Assembly (NCBI RefSeq): GCF_020091585.1
Contig: NZ_CP083583.1
Span: forward strand, 434,001-498,000
DNA: 64,000 nt
Reading direction: 5' to 3'
Source of the DNA: Kovacikia minuta CCNUW1
Lineage (GTDB): Bacteria > Cyanobacteriota > Cyanobacteriia > Leptolyngbyales > Leptolyngbyaceae
A program made the position numbers and the translations under genes. Shown here piece by piece: positions 8,064 to 17,262 of this stretch (position 1 is the first letter of the stretch; each line of letters starts with the position of its first letter). The notes under the pieces were generated by a model. The model saw only the letters and a program-made list of their open reading frames with translations, had not been told where the DNA came from and searched no databases.

Positions 8064-9833
8064 TTAGGGAATGCGTTTGGGTTGCGTTTGCTTCTGAGTC
8101 GCGGTTTTCAAAGTTTCTTGCGCCAGGGGTTGATTGGGATTTAGTTTCAGGGATTCTTGTAGGGACGCGATCGCTTCTGGGTATTTCCCCAGGCGAGATA
8201 GGGCAATACCGCGTCCGGTAAAGGCTTCGGCACGTTTGGGGTTGATCGCAATCGCACGGTTGTAAGCGGTTAATGCTTCCTGATAGCGTCCCAGCTCGAT
8301 CAGTGCCACGCCCCGATTGTTCCAGGCTTGAAACGAGTTGGGATTAAATCGAATCGCATTATCTGCACTGGCGATCGCTTCCGGGTAGCGCTTCAATTGC
8401 CACAACACGACACTCCGGTTTGACCAGCCATCCGCATGGGTGGGGTCAATTTTTAGCCCGGTGTCATAAGCGACTAATGCTTCAGGAAAACGTTTCATCG
8501 TTCTCAAAATAGTGCCCCGGTTAAACCATGCCTGAGCATAGTTGGGGTTTAAGCGAAGCGATTCCTGCGTTGCTGCGATCGCTTCCTCATACAGATTCAA
8601 ATACCACAGAATGACACTGCGATCGCTCCAGGCTTCCGCATAATTGGGTTTAATTCCGGTTGCCCGTTTGGAAGAGGCAAGCGCTTCTTCATAACGTCCC
8701 AAACCTGTTAGCGCTTTGCCGCGCTGATTCCATGCCTGGGCTGCACCTGTTTCGCGCCAGATGCCATCTCCTTGAATCGATTGGTCGCAAGCTTCTAGCG
8801 CTTTGTCATACTGCCCCAACACATTTAACATAGTGCACCGTCCGACTAATGCTAACGAGTATTTCGGATTGAGTTGCACCGCTCGATCATAGGAGGTGAG
8901 TGCTTCCGTAAAGCGGGACAATTGTTCCAGGACGATCGCCTGTGCTGCCCAGATAGTGGGGTCATTAGGATTGATGCTGATCGCTCGATCGTAGTCTGCA
9001 ACCGCAGTATCCAGTTGATTCAACTGACGATTTGCCGCAGCCCGATTGGTTAGCGCCAGCGATGCCGCCGGATCATTTGCCTGACTGCCACCTGCCAATG
9101 CCTGATCGCAGGATTCAACTGCCTGATCCTGTTTGCCCAGTTTAGAAAGAATTTCGCAGCGGAGGGCAAGAGCCTGGGAATTCTTCGGTTCCAGTAACAG
9201 GGCGCGATCATAGGCAACCAACGCCTGTTCATTTTGTCCCAATTGGCTCAGGATTTGACCTCGTGTTACCCATGCCAGTGCGGGCGATCGCTTGCCCCAG
9301 TTGCCATCTACCCTCAATGCCTGGGTGCAGTGGTCTAAGGCTTCCTCGGTGCGCCCCAATGCCGCAAATGCCATGCACTTATACGTCAATGCCAAAGAGG
9401 TTTTCGGGTTAAATCCCAGGGATTTTTCGGCGGAGGCGATCGCCTCTGGATATTTTTTCATCTTCAGCAGTACACCACTGTGGTCTGCCCAAATAACGGG
9501 ATCTTTTTGTCTCAAAATAATTGCCTGCTCACAGGATGCCAGGGCATCTTCGTATTTGCCCGCATCAGCCTGGAGATTACACAGGTCAGACCAGTAGGTG
9601 AAATCCTTGAGCTTTTCCTGAAGGGCAGCCTGGGCAAGAAGAGGGAAAGAGGTAGGGAGTGGGGAGTGGGGAGTGGGGAGTGGGGAAGGAGGTGAGAATG
9701 TTGAATGTTGAATGTTGAATGTTGAATTGAATCGAGGGGCGATCGCAGAGGCAGATTTGGCTTGACTCGACGTTGGGAGGGCGAGCATGAACGTGAAAGC
9801 TATCAAGCGAAGCCAAATAAGACTGCGATGCAT
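8064..9833 (-). CDS. Secreted tetratricopeptide-repeat protein
   Basis: The preferred ATG at 9833 gives 589 residues and a classic signal peptide (MHRSLIWLRLIAFTFMLALP, cleavage after SQAKS); the upstream start at 9857 adds eight unlikely residues. From about residue 70 to the C terminus there are roughly fourteen 34-residue TPR units, with the W/Y-LG-x-EEAL-YDRAI-NP pattern clear throughout. TPR proteins act as protein-protein scaffolds; this one would work in the periplasm or outside. No catalytic domain is visible. Residues about 35-68 are encoded by simple repeats (see 9653-9730). It is convergent with the eCIS operon and I see no functional link. Confidence 0.85.
   Translation of the reverse strand: MHRSLIWLRLIAFTFMLALPTSSQAKSASAIAPRFNSTFNIQHSTFSPPSPLPTPHSPLPTSFPLLAQAALQEKLKDFTYWSDLCNLQADAGKYEDALASCEQAIILRQKDPVIWADHSGVLLKMKKYPEAIASAEKSLGFNPKTSLALTYKCMAFAALGRTEEALDHCTQALRVDGNWGKRSPALAWVTRGQILSQLGQNEQALVAYDRALLLEPKNSQALALRCEILSKLGKQDQAVESCDQALAGGSQANDPAASLALTNRAAANRQLNQLDTAVADYDRAISINPNDPTIWAAQAIVLEQLSRFTEALTSYDRAVQLNPKYSLALVGRCTMLNVLGQYDKALEACDQSIQGDGIWRETGAAQAWNQRGKALTGLGRYEEALASSKRATGIKPNYAEAWSDRSVILWYLNLYEEAIAATQESLRLNPNYAQAWFNRGTILRTMKRFPEALVAYDTGLKIDPTHADGWSNRSVVLWQLKRYPEAIASADNAIRFNPNSFQAWNNRGVALIELGRYQEALTAYNRAIAINPKRAEAFTGRGIALSRLGKYPEAIASLQESLKLNPNQPLAQETLKTATQKQTQPKRIP
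9653..9730. repeat. Heptamer tandem repeats inside the TPR gene
   Basis: About four and a half copies of GGGGAGT (9655-9686) are followed by four copies of TGTTGAA (9699-9728). Both heptamers are the kind normally found between cyanobacterial genes. Here they are translated (on the minus strand) as a Pro/Ser/Phe-rich linker between the signal peptide and the first TPR. Confidence 0.9.
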
Positions 9834-9947
9834 GGTTTCTGTGCAAAAGAGGAACACTACTATTATTGGAGCTTAAGGCTTAGGATGCGATAAATATCCA
9901 TAAAAATGTAAATTGCGTGTTTTCAGATTGATATAAAGAGTGATTGA

Positions 9948-12815
9948 ATGCTAAATCGGTTGTCGGAACGGAAAATGCATGTCGTTCGCTGGTTACTGGC
10001 GATCGGTTGGTTGCTATTGATTGCATCTCTGTTCTACGACCCGTTGACCGCCTACTTAACGGAACCGACCACACTCCTGAGTCCATTTCGGATTCAGCCA
10101 GAAAGTGCGATCGATCCCACATGCGTTCAGGTGCAGGGAGTCTGTTTACCAGAACAGCCTTACAGTATGACGGCTCGCATCTTTTGGGCAATGATCGTAC
10201 CCGCTGGGTTACTGATCATTTTTGTATTTGGGCATGAGTTCTGGCGACGGATTTGTCCGCTCTCATTTTTCTCGCAAATTCCTAAAGCATTGGGGATTCA
10301 ACGTAAACGAAAAGTTGTTAATCCTACTACGGGCAAAACACACTACGAACTAATTTCCGTTGAAAAACGATCGTGGTTAGGACGTAACTTTTTGTATCTC
10401 CAGTTTGCTTTTTTGTGGCTGGGATTAGTGATCAGAATTTTGTTTGTTAATTCCGATCGCCTTGCTCTAGGTATCTTTCTAATTCTGACGATTCTGGCGG
10501 CGATGTTGGTGGGCTATTTGTACGCTGGAAAAAGCTGGTGCCAGTATTTTTGCCCGATGGCTCCGGTGCAAATGGTGTATACAGGTCCCCGTGGATTGCT
10601 GGGTAGTCAGGCTCATTTAGGGCAACAGCACGGCATCACGCAATCGATTTGTCGGGAGGTAAATCCTAAAACAGGGCAGGAAAAAAGTGCCTGTGTGGGT
10701 TGCCAGTCTCCCTGTATCGACATTGATGCCGAACGTTCCTACTGGGATGGGGTGACACGCCCCGATCGACGATTTGTATATTACGGATATATTGGTTTAG
10801 TGGTTGGGTTTTATTTCTATTACTTTCTCTATTCGGGCAACTGGAAATACTATTTTTCCGGTGCCTGGACCCATGAGGAAAATCAATTATCTACCCTATT
10901 CAGTCCGGGGTTTTACCTTTGGCAACAGGCAATTCCAATTCCTAAACTGATCGCCGTTCCGTTGACGTTAGCGGTTGCAGTTATCCTTGCCTGTTGGTTA
11001 TTCAGCTTCCTGGAACACCTGTACCGGAATTATTTGCATCAAAGAAAGTTGAACCTGGATAATGAGCAGATTGCACACCAGGTGTTAACGGTTTGTACCT
11101 TTGTTGCCTGGAATCTATTCTGGATTTTTGGCAGCCGTCCCAATCTTGCAGTTTTGCCAGAATGGGCAGAACGTTTTTTTACGGGATTGGTTATGCTGGT
11201 TAGTGGAGTGTGGTTTTACCGCACCTTCTGGCGATCGTCCGAGCAATACTCCAGAGAAGGAATTGCTAATACCCTGCGACGGCAACTCAACAAGCAGGGA
11301 TTGGATGTCTCGAAGATCCTCAATCGCAGCAACGAGGAACTCAAGCCAGATGAGGTTTATGTACTGGCAAAAGTGTTGCCCATTATTAATCAAACCCAAA
11401 AGTTAGAACTCTACAAAGGAGTGGTGCAGGGAGCGCTGAAGGATGGCATTATCACCTCAGCGGAAAGCGAACTGTTAGAAGAACTTCAGGCGGGATTGGG
11501 AATTAGCACCAACGAACACTACAACATCCTGGCAGATTTAGGAATTGAAGATCCGAGCCTGTTTGACACCAATCAATCGGTCAGTTTAGAAAATCAACTG
11601 CGTCTGGATGGCTATCGTCAGAGTCTGGAATCGTTAATATTTGACTTGATTGGCAGGGGTACACCGATTCCCGAAGCACTGGAGCGGAAACACGATCGCA
11701 TTGCAGCCCTCAAACAAAACTACCGGATTACAGATGAGGAACAGGAGCGAATTCTCAATACGGTGTTTGGTCGAGCAAGTGGAGTGTTGAAAAATGCGGA
11801 ACTGTTGTTGCAGCAATTTCAGGTGATGGCTGTACGGCAGCAGGCACTGCAACAATTACCAGCCAATCCAGAGGCTCCTGTATATGTGCTGTTGCGACTG
11901 GCGATCGGCGATCGTCAGAGTCTGGTGCTTCAGCGGTTGTTATCGATTCTGGAAATTTTGGAGCATAGCCCGGAAGCAAAGGAACTTGCCCACCAGATGA
12001 GTAGCACCATTGCCGCCCCCCTGCTTTCCAACGGATTGAATGCAGAGGACAAGAATGGGCGATCGTGGCAGACAACCCTCGCTCCTCAAATTCTCGCTAT
12101 TCTGGAATCTCCTTCTCAAAGCGTCCCCTCAACCCTCCCTGCAATCACGCTCAGCTCCGTTTTAAGTGCCATTCTTTATGAGGATTTAGAACCATTGGTG
12201 CGGGCATTGAGTCTTTATGCAGGGTATCTTGTTGATGCTTCTGCGGCGTGTCGGGCAGCCCAAGAATTGCTAGAAACCAATCAACCTGGACTGCTAGAGG
12301 AAACCGCCCAGAAAATTTTGCAGCACGATCCTGCCTTTCCACCGTTGAAACCAGGTGGACAAACACTAACAACGCTGGACAAGTTGTTTTGCCTGTCTGA
12401 AAGTCACTTCTTCAACCAGCTTCCGCTAACCGTCCTACTTGATGTAGCAGTGTCCTGCCAATCCCGTGTCTACCGTCGAGGCTCGATGATTTGCAGAATG
12501 GGCGATCGCAGTCAGGAGGTCTTAATCCTGTTTGATGGACAGGCGGATGTCCAAATTAAGCGTAATGATGGTTCAGAACAAACGGTGAATCGGATTAACA
12601 AGGGAGAAACGATTGGGGAGTTAGGGGTGTTAACGAGAGCGCCCCGATCGGCAACCGTTGTTGCTTCAACAGACCCTACTATGGTTTTAGTGCTGGATGC
12701 TCAACGCCTGGAATTCTTGCTGAAGCGAAATCCTGAACTGGCGATCGGATTACTTGCCATTATCAGTAAGCGCTTACAAACCTTGACCAAATTGGCTGAG
12801 TCGTTGGGTAAATAA
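9948..12815 (+). CDS. Membrane Fe-S protein (NapH/CcoG-like) fused to TerB-like region and cyclic-nucleotide-binding domain
   Basis: The 955-residue protein starts with a polytopic region (about residues 15-430) that holds two ferredoxin-like Cys clusters: CQYFCPMAPVQMVY near residue 200 and CVGCQSPCIDID near 245, plus RRICPLSFFSQ near 100. This resembles quinol-oxidising NapH or CcoG/FixG electron-transfer proteins. A cytoplasmic region follows; residues 435-530 resemble a TerB-type helical bundle, and the next 300 residues are helical. Residues 840-955 form a complete cNMP-binding domain (GDRSQEVLILFDGQ, GETIGELGVLTRAPRSATVVA). I infer a redox membrane protein gated by a nucleotide or a redox sensor; the donor and acceptor are unknown. 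It stands alone, without nap or cco genes beside it. Confidence 0.75.
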   Translation: MLNRLSERKMHVVRWLLAIGWLLLIASLFYDPLTAYLTEPTTLLSPFRIQPESAIDPTCVQVQGVCLPEQPYSMTARIFWAMIVPAGLLIIFVFGHEFWRRICPLSFFSQIPKALGIQRKRKVVNPTTGKTHYELISVEKRSWLGRNFLYLQFAFLWLGLVIRILFVNSDRLALGIFLILTILAAMLVGYLYAGKSWCQYFCPMAPVQMVYTGPRGLLGSQAHLGQQHGITQSICREVNPKTGQEKSACVGCQSPCIDIDAERSYWDGVTRPDRRFVYYGYIGLVVGFYFYYFLYSGNWKYYFSGAWTHEENQLSTLFSPGFYLWQQAIPIPKLIAVPLTLAVAVILACWLFSFLEHLYRNYLHQRKLNLDNEQIAHQVLTVCTFVAWNLFWIFGSRPNLAVLPEWAERFFTGLVMLVSGVWFYRTFWRSSEQYSREGIANTLRRQLNKQGLDVSKILNRSNEELKPDEVYVLAKVLPIINQTQKLELYKGVVQGALKDGIITSAESELLEELQAGLGISTNEHYNILADLGIEDPSLFDTNQSVSLENQLRLDGYRQSLESLIFDLIGRGTPIPEALERKHDRIAALKQNYRITDEEQERILNTVFGRASGVLKNAELLLQQFQVMAVRQQALQQLPANPEAPVYVLLRLAIGDRQSLVLQRLLSILEILEHSPEAKELAHQMSSTIAAPLLSNGLNAEDKNGRSWQTTLAPQILAILESPSQSVPSTLPAITLSSVLSAILYEDLEPLVRALSLYAGYLVDASAACRAAQELLETNQPGLLEETAQKILQHDPAFPPLKPGGQTLTTLDKLFCLSESHFFNQLPLTVLLDVAVSCQSRVYRRGSMICRMGDRSQEVLILFDGQADVQIKRNDGSEQTVNRINKGETIGELGVLTRAPRSATVVASTDPTMVLVLDAQRLEFLLKRNPELAIGLLAIISKRLQTLTKLAESLGK

Positions 12816-12835
12816 ACAGACAAATAAGATGAAGC

Positions 12836-12920
12836 GCAGGATGGGTTGAATGGAGCTATCGTCCATCAATTCTTCAAACAGCATGGGTTACGCTATTGCT
12901 AACCCATCCTACGGGGGTTA
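12836..12920. repeat. Palindromic interspersed repeat (GGATGGGTT...AACCCATCC)
   Basis: CAGGATGGGTTGAATGG and GCTAACCCATCCTAC form imperfect inverted ends around a 50-bp centre. The unit lies between convergent genes and resembles common cyanobacterial short palindromic repeats. It may double as a transcription terminator. Confidence 0.6.
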
Positions 12921-13127
12921 AATTCCGGGAATTTCAGATAGTTCGCACTCAAGTTCTTCAACTGAGAAGTTTGTGACTACTTTCCATTCTTCGATCGTGA
13001 AGCGATAGCCTTGGCCCTGTGCCAGTTGCACAAAGGTTTCTAAGTTTGGAGCCTCATTCAGTTGATCACGCAGATTTGAATTTGCTTGAACGGCTCTAAA
13101 CAGTCTGGTAACTTCTTGCTGTGCCAT
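12918..13127 (-). CDS. Nif11-family small peptide (orphan)
   Basis: The 69-residue protein has the Nif11 pattern: N-terminal EVTRLFRAVQANSNLRDQLNEA, then FVQLAQGQGYRFTIEEW and a final ELECELSEIPGI. Nif11 domains serve as leaders of ribosomally made peptides in cyanobacteria or as small proteins of unknown role near nitrogen-fixation genes. There is no Gly-Gly cleavage site followed by a core, no Cys/Ser/Thr-rich core, and no lanthionine synthetase, cyclase or peptidase transporter nearby. I therefore read it as a stand-alone Nif11 protein, not a precursor with a visible pathway. Confidence 0.8.
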   Translation of the reverse strand: MAQQEVTRLFRAVQANSNLRDQLNEAPNLETFVQLAQGQGYRFTIEEWKVVTNFSVEELECELSEIPGI

Positions 13128-13298
13128 AACATTCCTTCTAAAGACTCAAAAACAAACGCAACTTGTTCAAGATAGCAAACCAAATTCTAATCTGGTTGAA
13201 ATTGAGAAAAAAGTAAAAATAATTGAGTGAGTGGGTAGTCTAATAATGGGGAGTTAGCATTGCTGCTCCAGATGAGATCACAAACCCCCTTGTGAATA

Positions 13299-15618
13299 AT
13301 GGCACTTCAGCAGGTTCAACGGGCATGGGTCAAAGCCTGTGTCAAACGATACGGTACATACTTGCAACGCTATCCGGTTCCCACCCGCCAGGAGCGATTG
13401 CTGCTTTTATCTCGCTGGGAGTCGATCCGCCCTGTGGTTGAAGAAGTCCACCAGGAGCTTTACCCGACAGAACCAGCAGAAGCCACCTCTCCTACGATAG
13501 TTAGTCTGCCAACTGCGGGTGTTACCTACCCACGCTATGCGTGCAAACAGGGAAATCCTTTAGGTTGTGAGTTTGCCCAACTTGCTTCGCCACCAGAACC
13601 CTGGATCAAGACATGTCCAGTTTGTCGCTTTCCCGCTCTGTTGCCAGAGAAACTGGAACTGCGTGGGCAACGGGGTAGTTATGTAATTGAACGATCGCTG
13701 GGACAGCGGGGTGCAGGACGGTTGTATGCGGCAACTCAAACCGGGTTCAATCAAGCGGTAGTGGTGAAGGAGTACCTGTTGCCCCAGCAATATTTCAACG
13801 CTACAGAAAGGCAACAGCAACAGCAGGTGTTCAAGAACCTGGCTGGTTTTAGTCTGGCAGATGGCAGAGTTCAGGATTTCCGGTTTGTGCAACCCTTAGA
13901 GGCGATCGCCGATGATTTGGAAGAACGCTGCTACCTGATTACCGACGAACGGGATGCCTGCCCTACCTTGAGGCGCTACTTAACCCAAGGTTCCCTAACT
14001 TCAACTGAGGTGCGCTGGGTGCTCAATCAGGTCTTGCAAACGCTGGAGTTTTTGCATGGTCAAAAGTTCCGGTTACCATCGGGGCAGACGCAGACAGGCA
14101 TAGCACATGGTAATTTAAGCCTGGATAGCCTCCTGATTGGGATTCAGCAACCGGACGTTGCCATTCAAGAGGGTAGTGTTGCGCCATCATCCTTATTGGA
14201 TTCCGACTGTTTTATTTATTTGTGTGACCTGGCGCTATGGGAGCAGTTGTTTGATCCAACCTCACTCAAGGCATCACCCCGGTCATTTGCCCAAGATCTG
14301 GTTGATTTAGGGTATGTTGCCTTTTACCTCCTGGCAGGTAGAGCTATCACCCCTAGGGGAGAACCGCTCGATCCCAGAGATGCAGATCATTGGCAGGCTG
14401 TCGATCCCTTCCTGAAACAGTTTATTTTGCGCTTGATGGGGTTGGAGTTGCCGTTTGCAAATGCAGAAGTTGCACGACGAGAGTTGCTGCGATCGCCCCA
14501 ACTGGCTCTTGTGACCTTACCTGAGGCTGAAACGGTTTCTAAAGCTTCTGCGAAACAGACAATCCCACGTTTTCTATTCCTGCTGCTCAGTTTGTTGGGG
14601 GTGGGCGCGTTCGCCTGGCTAATCTGGGCGCTTTTACCCAAACAAGCAGCAAAAACAGCAATCACACCGCCGCTCTGTTGCTTAAAGGACGTGGCAGGCA
14701 TTCCCCCCGGTCAATTCACTTACACTTCAACGGAAGGGGGAACCTGGAGCTATATATTTCAAACACCCGATTTAATCTAAAAAGGACAAACCCTGGAACA
14801 AAAACTCAAGGAAGCACAACCCAATCTTCAAGTGCAATTCACATCATCGGATTCACCAACCCAGGCGATCGCCCAGGTGCAGTCTGGCCATGCAGCATTT
14901 GCGATCGTGCCGTTGATTGAACCCTTACCGGACGATTTAGAAGCAACCACAATTGCCTACGATGGATTGACATTTGTAATTCCGTTTAGCTACTCCAAAC
15001 GCGAAAAGGGGCTGCCTGCCCAATTACATGGACGGCTCACATTACAGCAATTGCAACAACTTTATACAAGCAACGTGGAGAATTGGCGCGATTTGGGCGG
15101 GGCGGCATTACCCGTCAATCTTTATTTACCTAAAAACCAGGAAGCGATCGCGGTGTTTCAGCAACGGGTCTTACAAAAGTACCCCGTTGATCGGATGGGG
15201 AACCGTCCAGATTCCATTTCAGTGCTACCTGAATTTGAGTTATTACGAACTATCATTCAAGATTTTGAATCGCGACAGGTAGGAAGCATTGGGTTCAGTT
15301 CTTTAAGTAAGGTCGTCGGTCAATGCTCCGTCTATCCGCTGGCAATCCAAACTCAAGCACAGGAACCTGTTCAGCCGGTAGTACTCAATAATGGTAAACC
15401 GATTGAACCATCCACCGATTTGTGTGACAAAAAAGGTAGCTATCGCTTAAGTTCAGAATTGCTTAAAAATGGACGTTATTCATTGGCCTATCCGATCGCA
15501 ATTGTCTATTCCCGCAACAACGATCGTCCCCCCATTGGGGAGAAGTTTGCCGAGCTATTCAAAACCCGTCGAAGGCCAGAAACTCCTCAGTCAAACAGGA
15601 CTCGTTCCTTTAAATTAG
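13299..15618 (+). pseudogene. Pseudokinase-TM-phosphate-binding-like fusion, broken by a stop and a frameshift
   Basis: The frame from 13299 encodes a zinc-ribbon-like N terminus (YACKQGNPLGCEF then CPVC, residues 80-108), a Ser/Thr-kinase-like domain (residues about 125-405) and one membrane helix (FLFLLLSLLGVGAFAWLIW, near 425-445). The kinase has VVKEYL, but HGNLSLDSLL replaces the HRD loop and CDL replaces DFG, so it is a pseudokinase. TAA at 14778-14780 interrupts it; the same frame then continues (KGQTLEQKLKEAQPNLQVQF) into a PstS-like binding domain. Near 15564-15571 the frame slips: the shifted frame gives EGQKLLSQTGLVPLN and stops at 15616, the expected family ending. The unshifted frame runs on into a hairpin repeat to 15722. 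Two independent lesions favour a true pseudogene over a sequencing error. Confidence 0.8.
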
Positions 15619-15647
15619 AATTTGTTTATTGTCTAAAAACCAAGCAT

Positions 15648-15710
15648 CCAGATCCCCGAATTCTTCAAGAATCCGGGGGTCTGAAATCCCTTCGATCACT
15701 GCCATTCAAA
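15648..15710. repeat. Hairpin repeat (GATCCCCGAATTCTT...AAGAATCCGGGGGTC family)
   Basis: The inverted repeat CAGATCCCCGAATTCTTCAA/GAATCCGGGGGTCTG is followed by a segment ending CACTGCCATTC. The same unit is at 20468-20577, and a weaker one at 38930-38965. It sits between the convergent pseudogene and the exported-protein gene, where it may terminate transcription. Confidence 0.8.
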
Positions 15711-15711
15711 C

Positions 15712-16335
15712 CTAATCAATGATCTGTGGGCTAGGTGCCTGAGCATTGATGTCTGCCTGGGATAGGGAGGGAATTGACCAGGCTGTTTCCCCTGCTTTGA
15801 ACACTTTTGCTGGAGCCAGGTTAAATTCAGTCGCACCCGTGGCAGGATTCGTTCTGACTATGGATTGGGTGCCATCTGTGAACTTCACTGCCAGGGGTTC
15901 GGTTAGTTCCTGCACTTCTGTATTGGGACCAAAGGCAACCCGGGTTCCAGCGGGAATGTACAATCCATCACAATCCCAATCATCATCCGTTTCCTGCCCT
16001 GCTGCCAGAAAGTAAAGTTGTGTAGGAGATTTTTTCGGCTTATTGGCATACACCGCCAGCGTTCCGGCTGTTTCGTTGTGGCACTGTGCCCGTGTTGTGG
16101 TTGTCTCCATGACATATTTTTGAGCCTGTAGTTTTGCCAGTTCTTGCTGGAACTGTTCTGGTGTGTAGCCTGCCTCGTCAGGATTGTTTTTCAGTTGCAA
16201 TAGTTGATTAATCGCTTGCGTCACTTCCCTGTAGTCTGCGCCTTTCGTATGGTCTTGACCCGCCCAAGAGGGAGAAGCAATCATCAGGTTGACCAGAAAT
16301 ACGATCGCAACCAGAACCAGTTTGAGAAATTTCAT
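15712..16335 (-). CDS. Exported protein of unknown function, paralogue of 18601-19221
   Basis: The 207-residue protein has a signal peptide (MKFLKLVLVAIVFLVNLMIA, cleavage after SWA) and is probably periplasmic or thylakoid-lumenal. It shares three blocks with the protein at 18601: QCxNETxxTLAVY near residue 84, LYFLAAGQ-x6-WDCDGLYIPAGT near 107-130 and VFKAGExxWSIPxxSQA near 180. The two conserved cysteines could form a disulfide. I do not recognise the family. It is the last gene of a minus-strand run after the DUF1003 and CadD genes, 55 bp behind the CadD stop. Its paralogue leads the divergent arm with TerC, so a role alongside the transporters is likely but undefined. Confidence 0.7.
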   Translation of the reverse strand: MKFLKLVLVAIVFLVNLMIASPSWAGQDHTKGADYREVTQAINQLLQLKNNPDEAGYTPEQFQQELAKLQAQKYVMETTTTRAQCHNETAGTLAVYANKPKKSPTQLYFLAAGQETDDDWDCDGLYIPAGTRVAFGPNTEVQELTEPLAVKFTDGTQSIVRTNPATGATEFNLAPAKVFKAGETAWSIPSLSQADINAQAPSPQIID

Positions 16336-16390
16336 AGAATACTCCTTGAGATGAGATAGCTGAATCGTTCAACAAAAATTACTATGTCAA

Positions 16391-17143
16391 CTAAAGCTTT
16401 TCGGGTGTTGGGACAACTTCCAGTTTTTGGGCTTGTACTTGTAGGGTTTGACTCACTGTTCTGATCAATTTCAGTAGATAAAGACCACTGATTACAAGTG
16501 TTAACACGGCTAAACCAGGATTTTCTAAGGTACGACTGTCCACTAGAATTAAGCCACCCAGACCGATGAGTACGAAGGGAACCAGGTGATTACCATAGCG
16601 AGTGAGGGTATCGGCGATCGTGGGAACCTGGGTCAACTTGTAGGCAGCAAAACACCATACCCCCACCAGTGAGAAAAATACACCCAGAATTACGACCAGG
16701 CTTTGCCAGGAGCAACTCGAAAATAGCGGCATATAGATTCCAATATTGTCACCACCATTGGCAAACGTAACTGCTGCCACACTGTAAGCCTGGGGTGAGA
16801 TGAAACTGTTAAGCCAGGTGGATTGAGCTTGCCTTTCCAGGGTATCAGGTTCATTGCTTTGATCGTCTTCGTTGCCATTAACCAGCCGACTAATCCCAAT
16901 GGCGATCGGAATCAACCCTAACAGCCCGATACAGGCACGGGGTAACAACAATCCACCGAAGAAGCTGGGTACGCTTGCAAGAACCAGAGCTGTAAATCCC
17001 AGGTATTGACCAGCGACGATGTGGCGTTTGCGGAAGAGGGTGTTAACCTGGGAAAAGAACAGCATCAGGATCAAAATATCATCCAGATTGGTTGCTGTAA
17101 AAGCTGTAAAACCCGTCAATAAGGCTGTTGTAACTCCATTCAT
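16391..17143 (-). CDS. CadD-family (cadmium-resistance type) transporter
   Basis: The 250-residue membrane protein has about six helices. Family hallmarks are the start TAFTATNLDDILILMLFF, with an acidic pair in helix 1, then GQYLGFTALVLASV, LLGLIPIAIGI and the mirrored FANGGDNIGIYMPLF in the second half. CadD proteins belong to the LysE/TerC-like superfamily and are credited with export of Cd or other divalent cations; the true substrate here is open. The loop ending near residue 120 is acidic. It sits between the DUF1003 gene (119 bp upstream) and an exported protein gene (55 bp downstream), probably one operon. A paralogue is at 53378. Confidence 0.85.
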   Translation of the reverse strand: MNGVTTALLTGFTAFTATNLDDILILMLFFSQVNTLFRKRHIVAGQYLGFTALVLASVPSFFGGLLLPRACIGLLGLIPIAIGISRLVNGNEDDQSNEPDTLERQAQSTWLNSFISPQAYSVAAVTFANGGDNIGIYMPLFSSCSWQSLVVILGVFFSLVGVWCFAAYKLTQVPTIADTLTRYGNHLVPFVLIGLGGLILVDSRTLENPGLAVLTLVISGLYLLKLIRTVSQTLQVQAQKLEVVPTPEKL

Positions 17144-17262
17144 TTTGATTGATGCTCCAAATTCTTTTGCTCATTGGTCATTAGTTATGGGTCATTGCTG
17201 TAAATTGTTAGTACGTTTTCATCACAAATGACTCATGCTAACGGCTAGTGACAAGAACCGTA

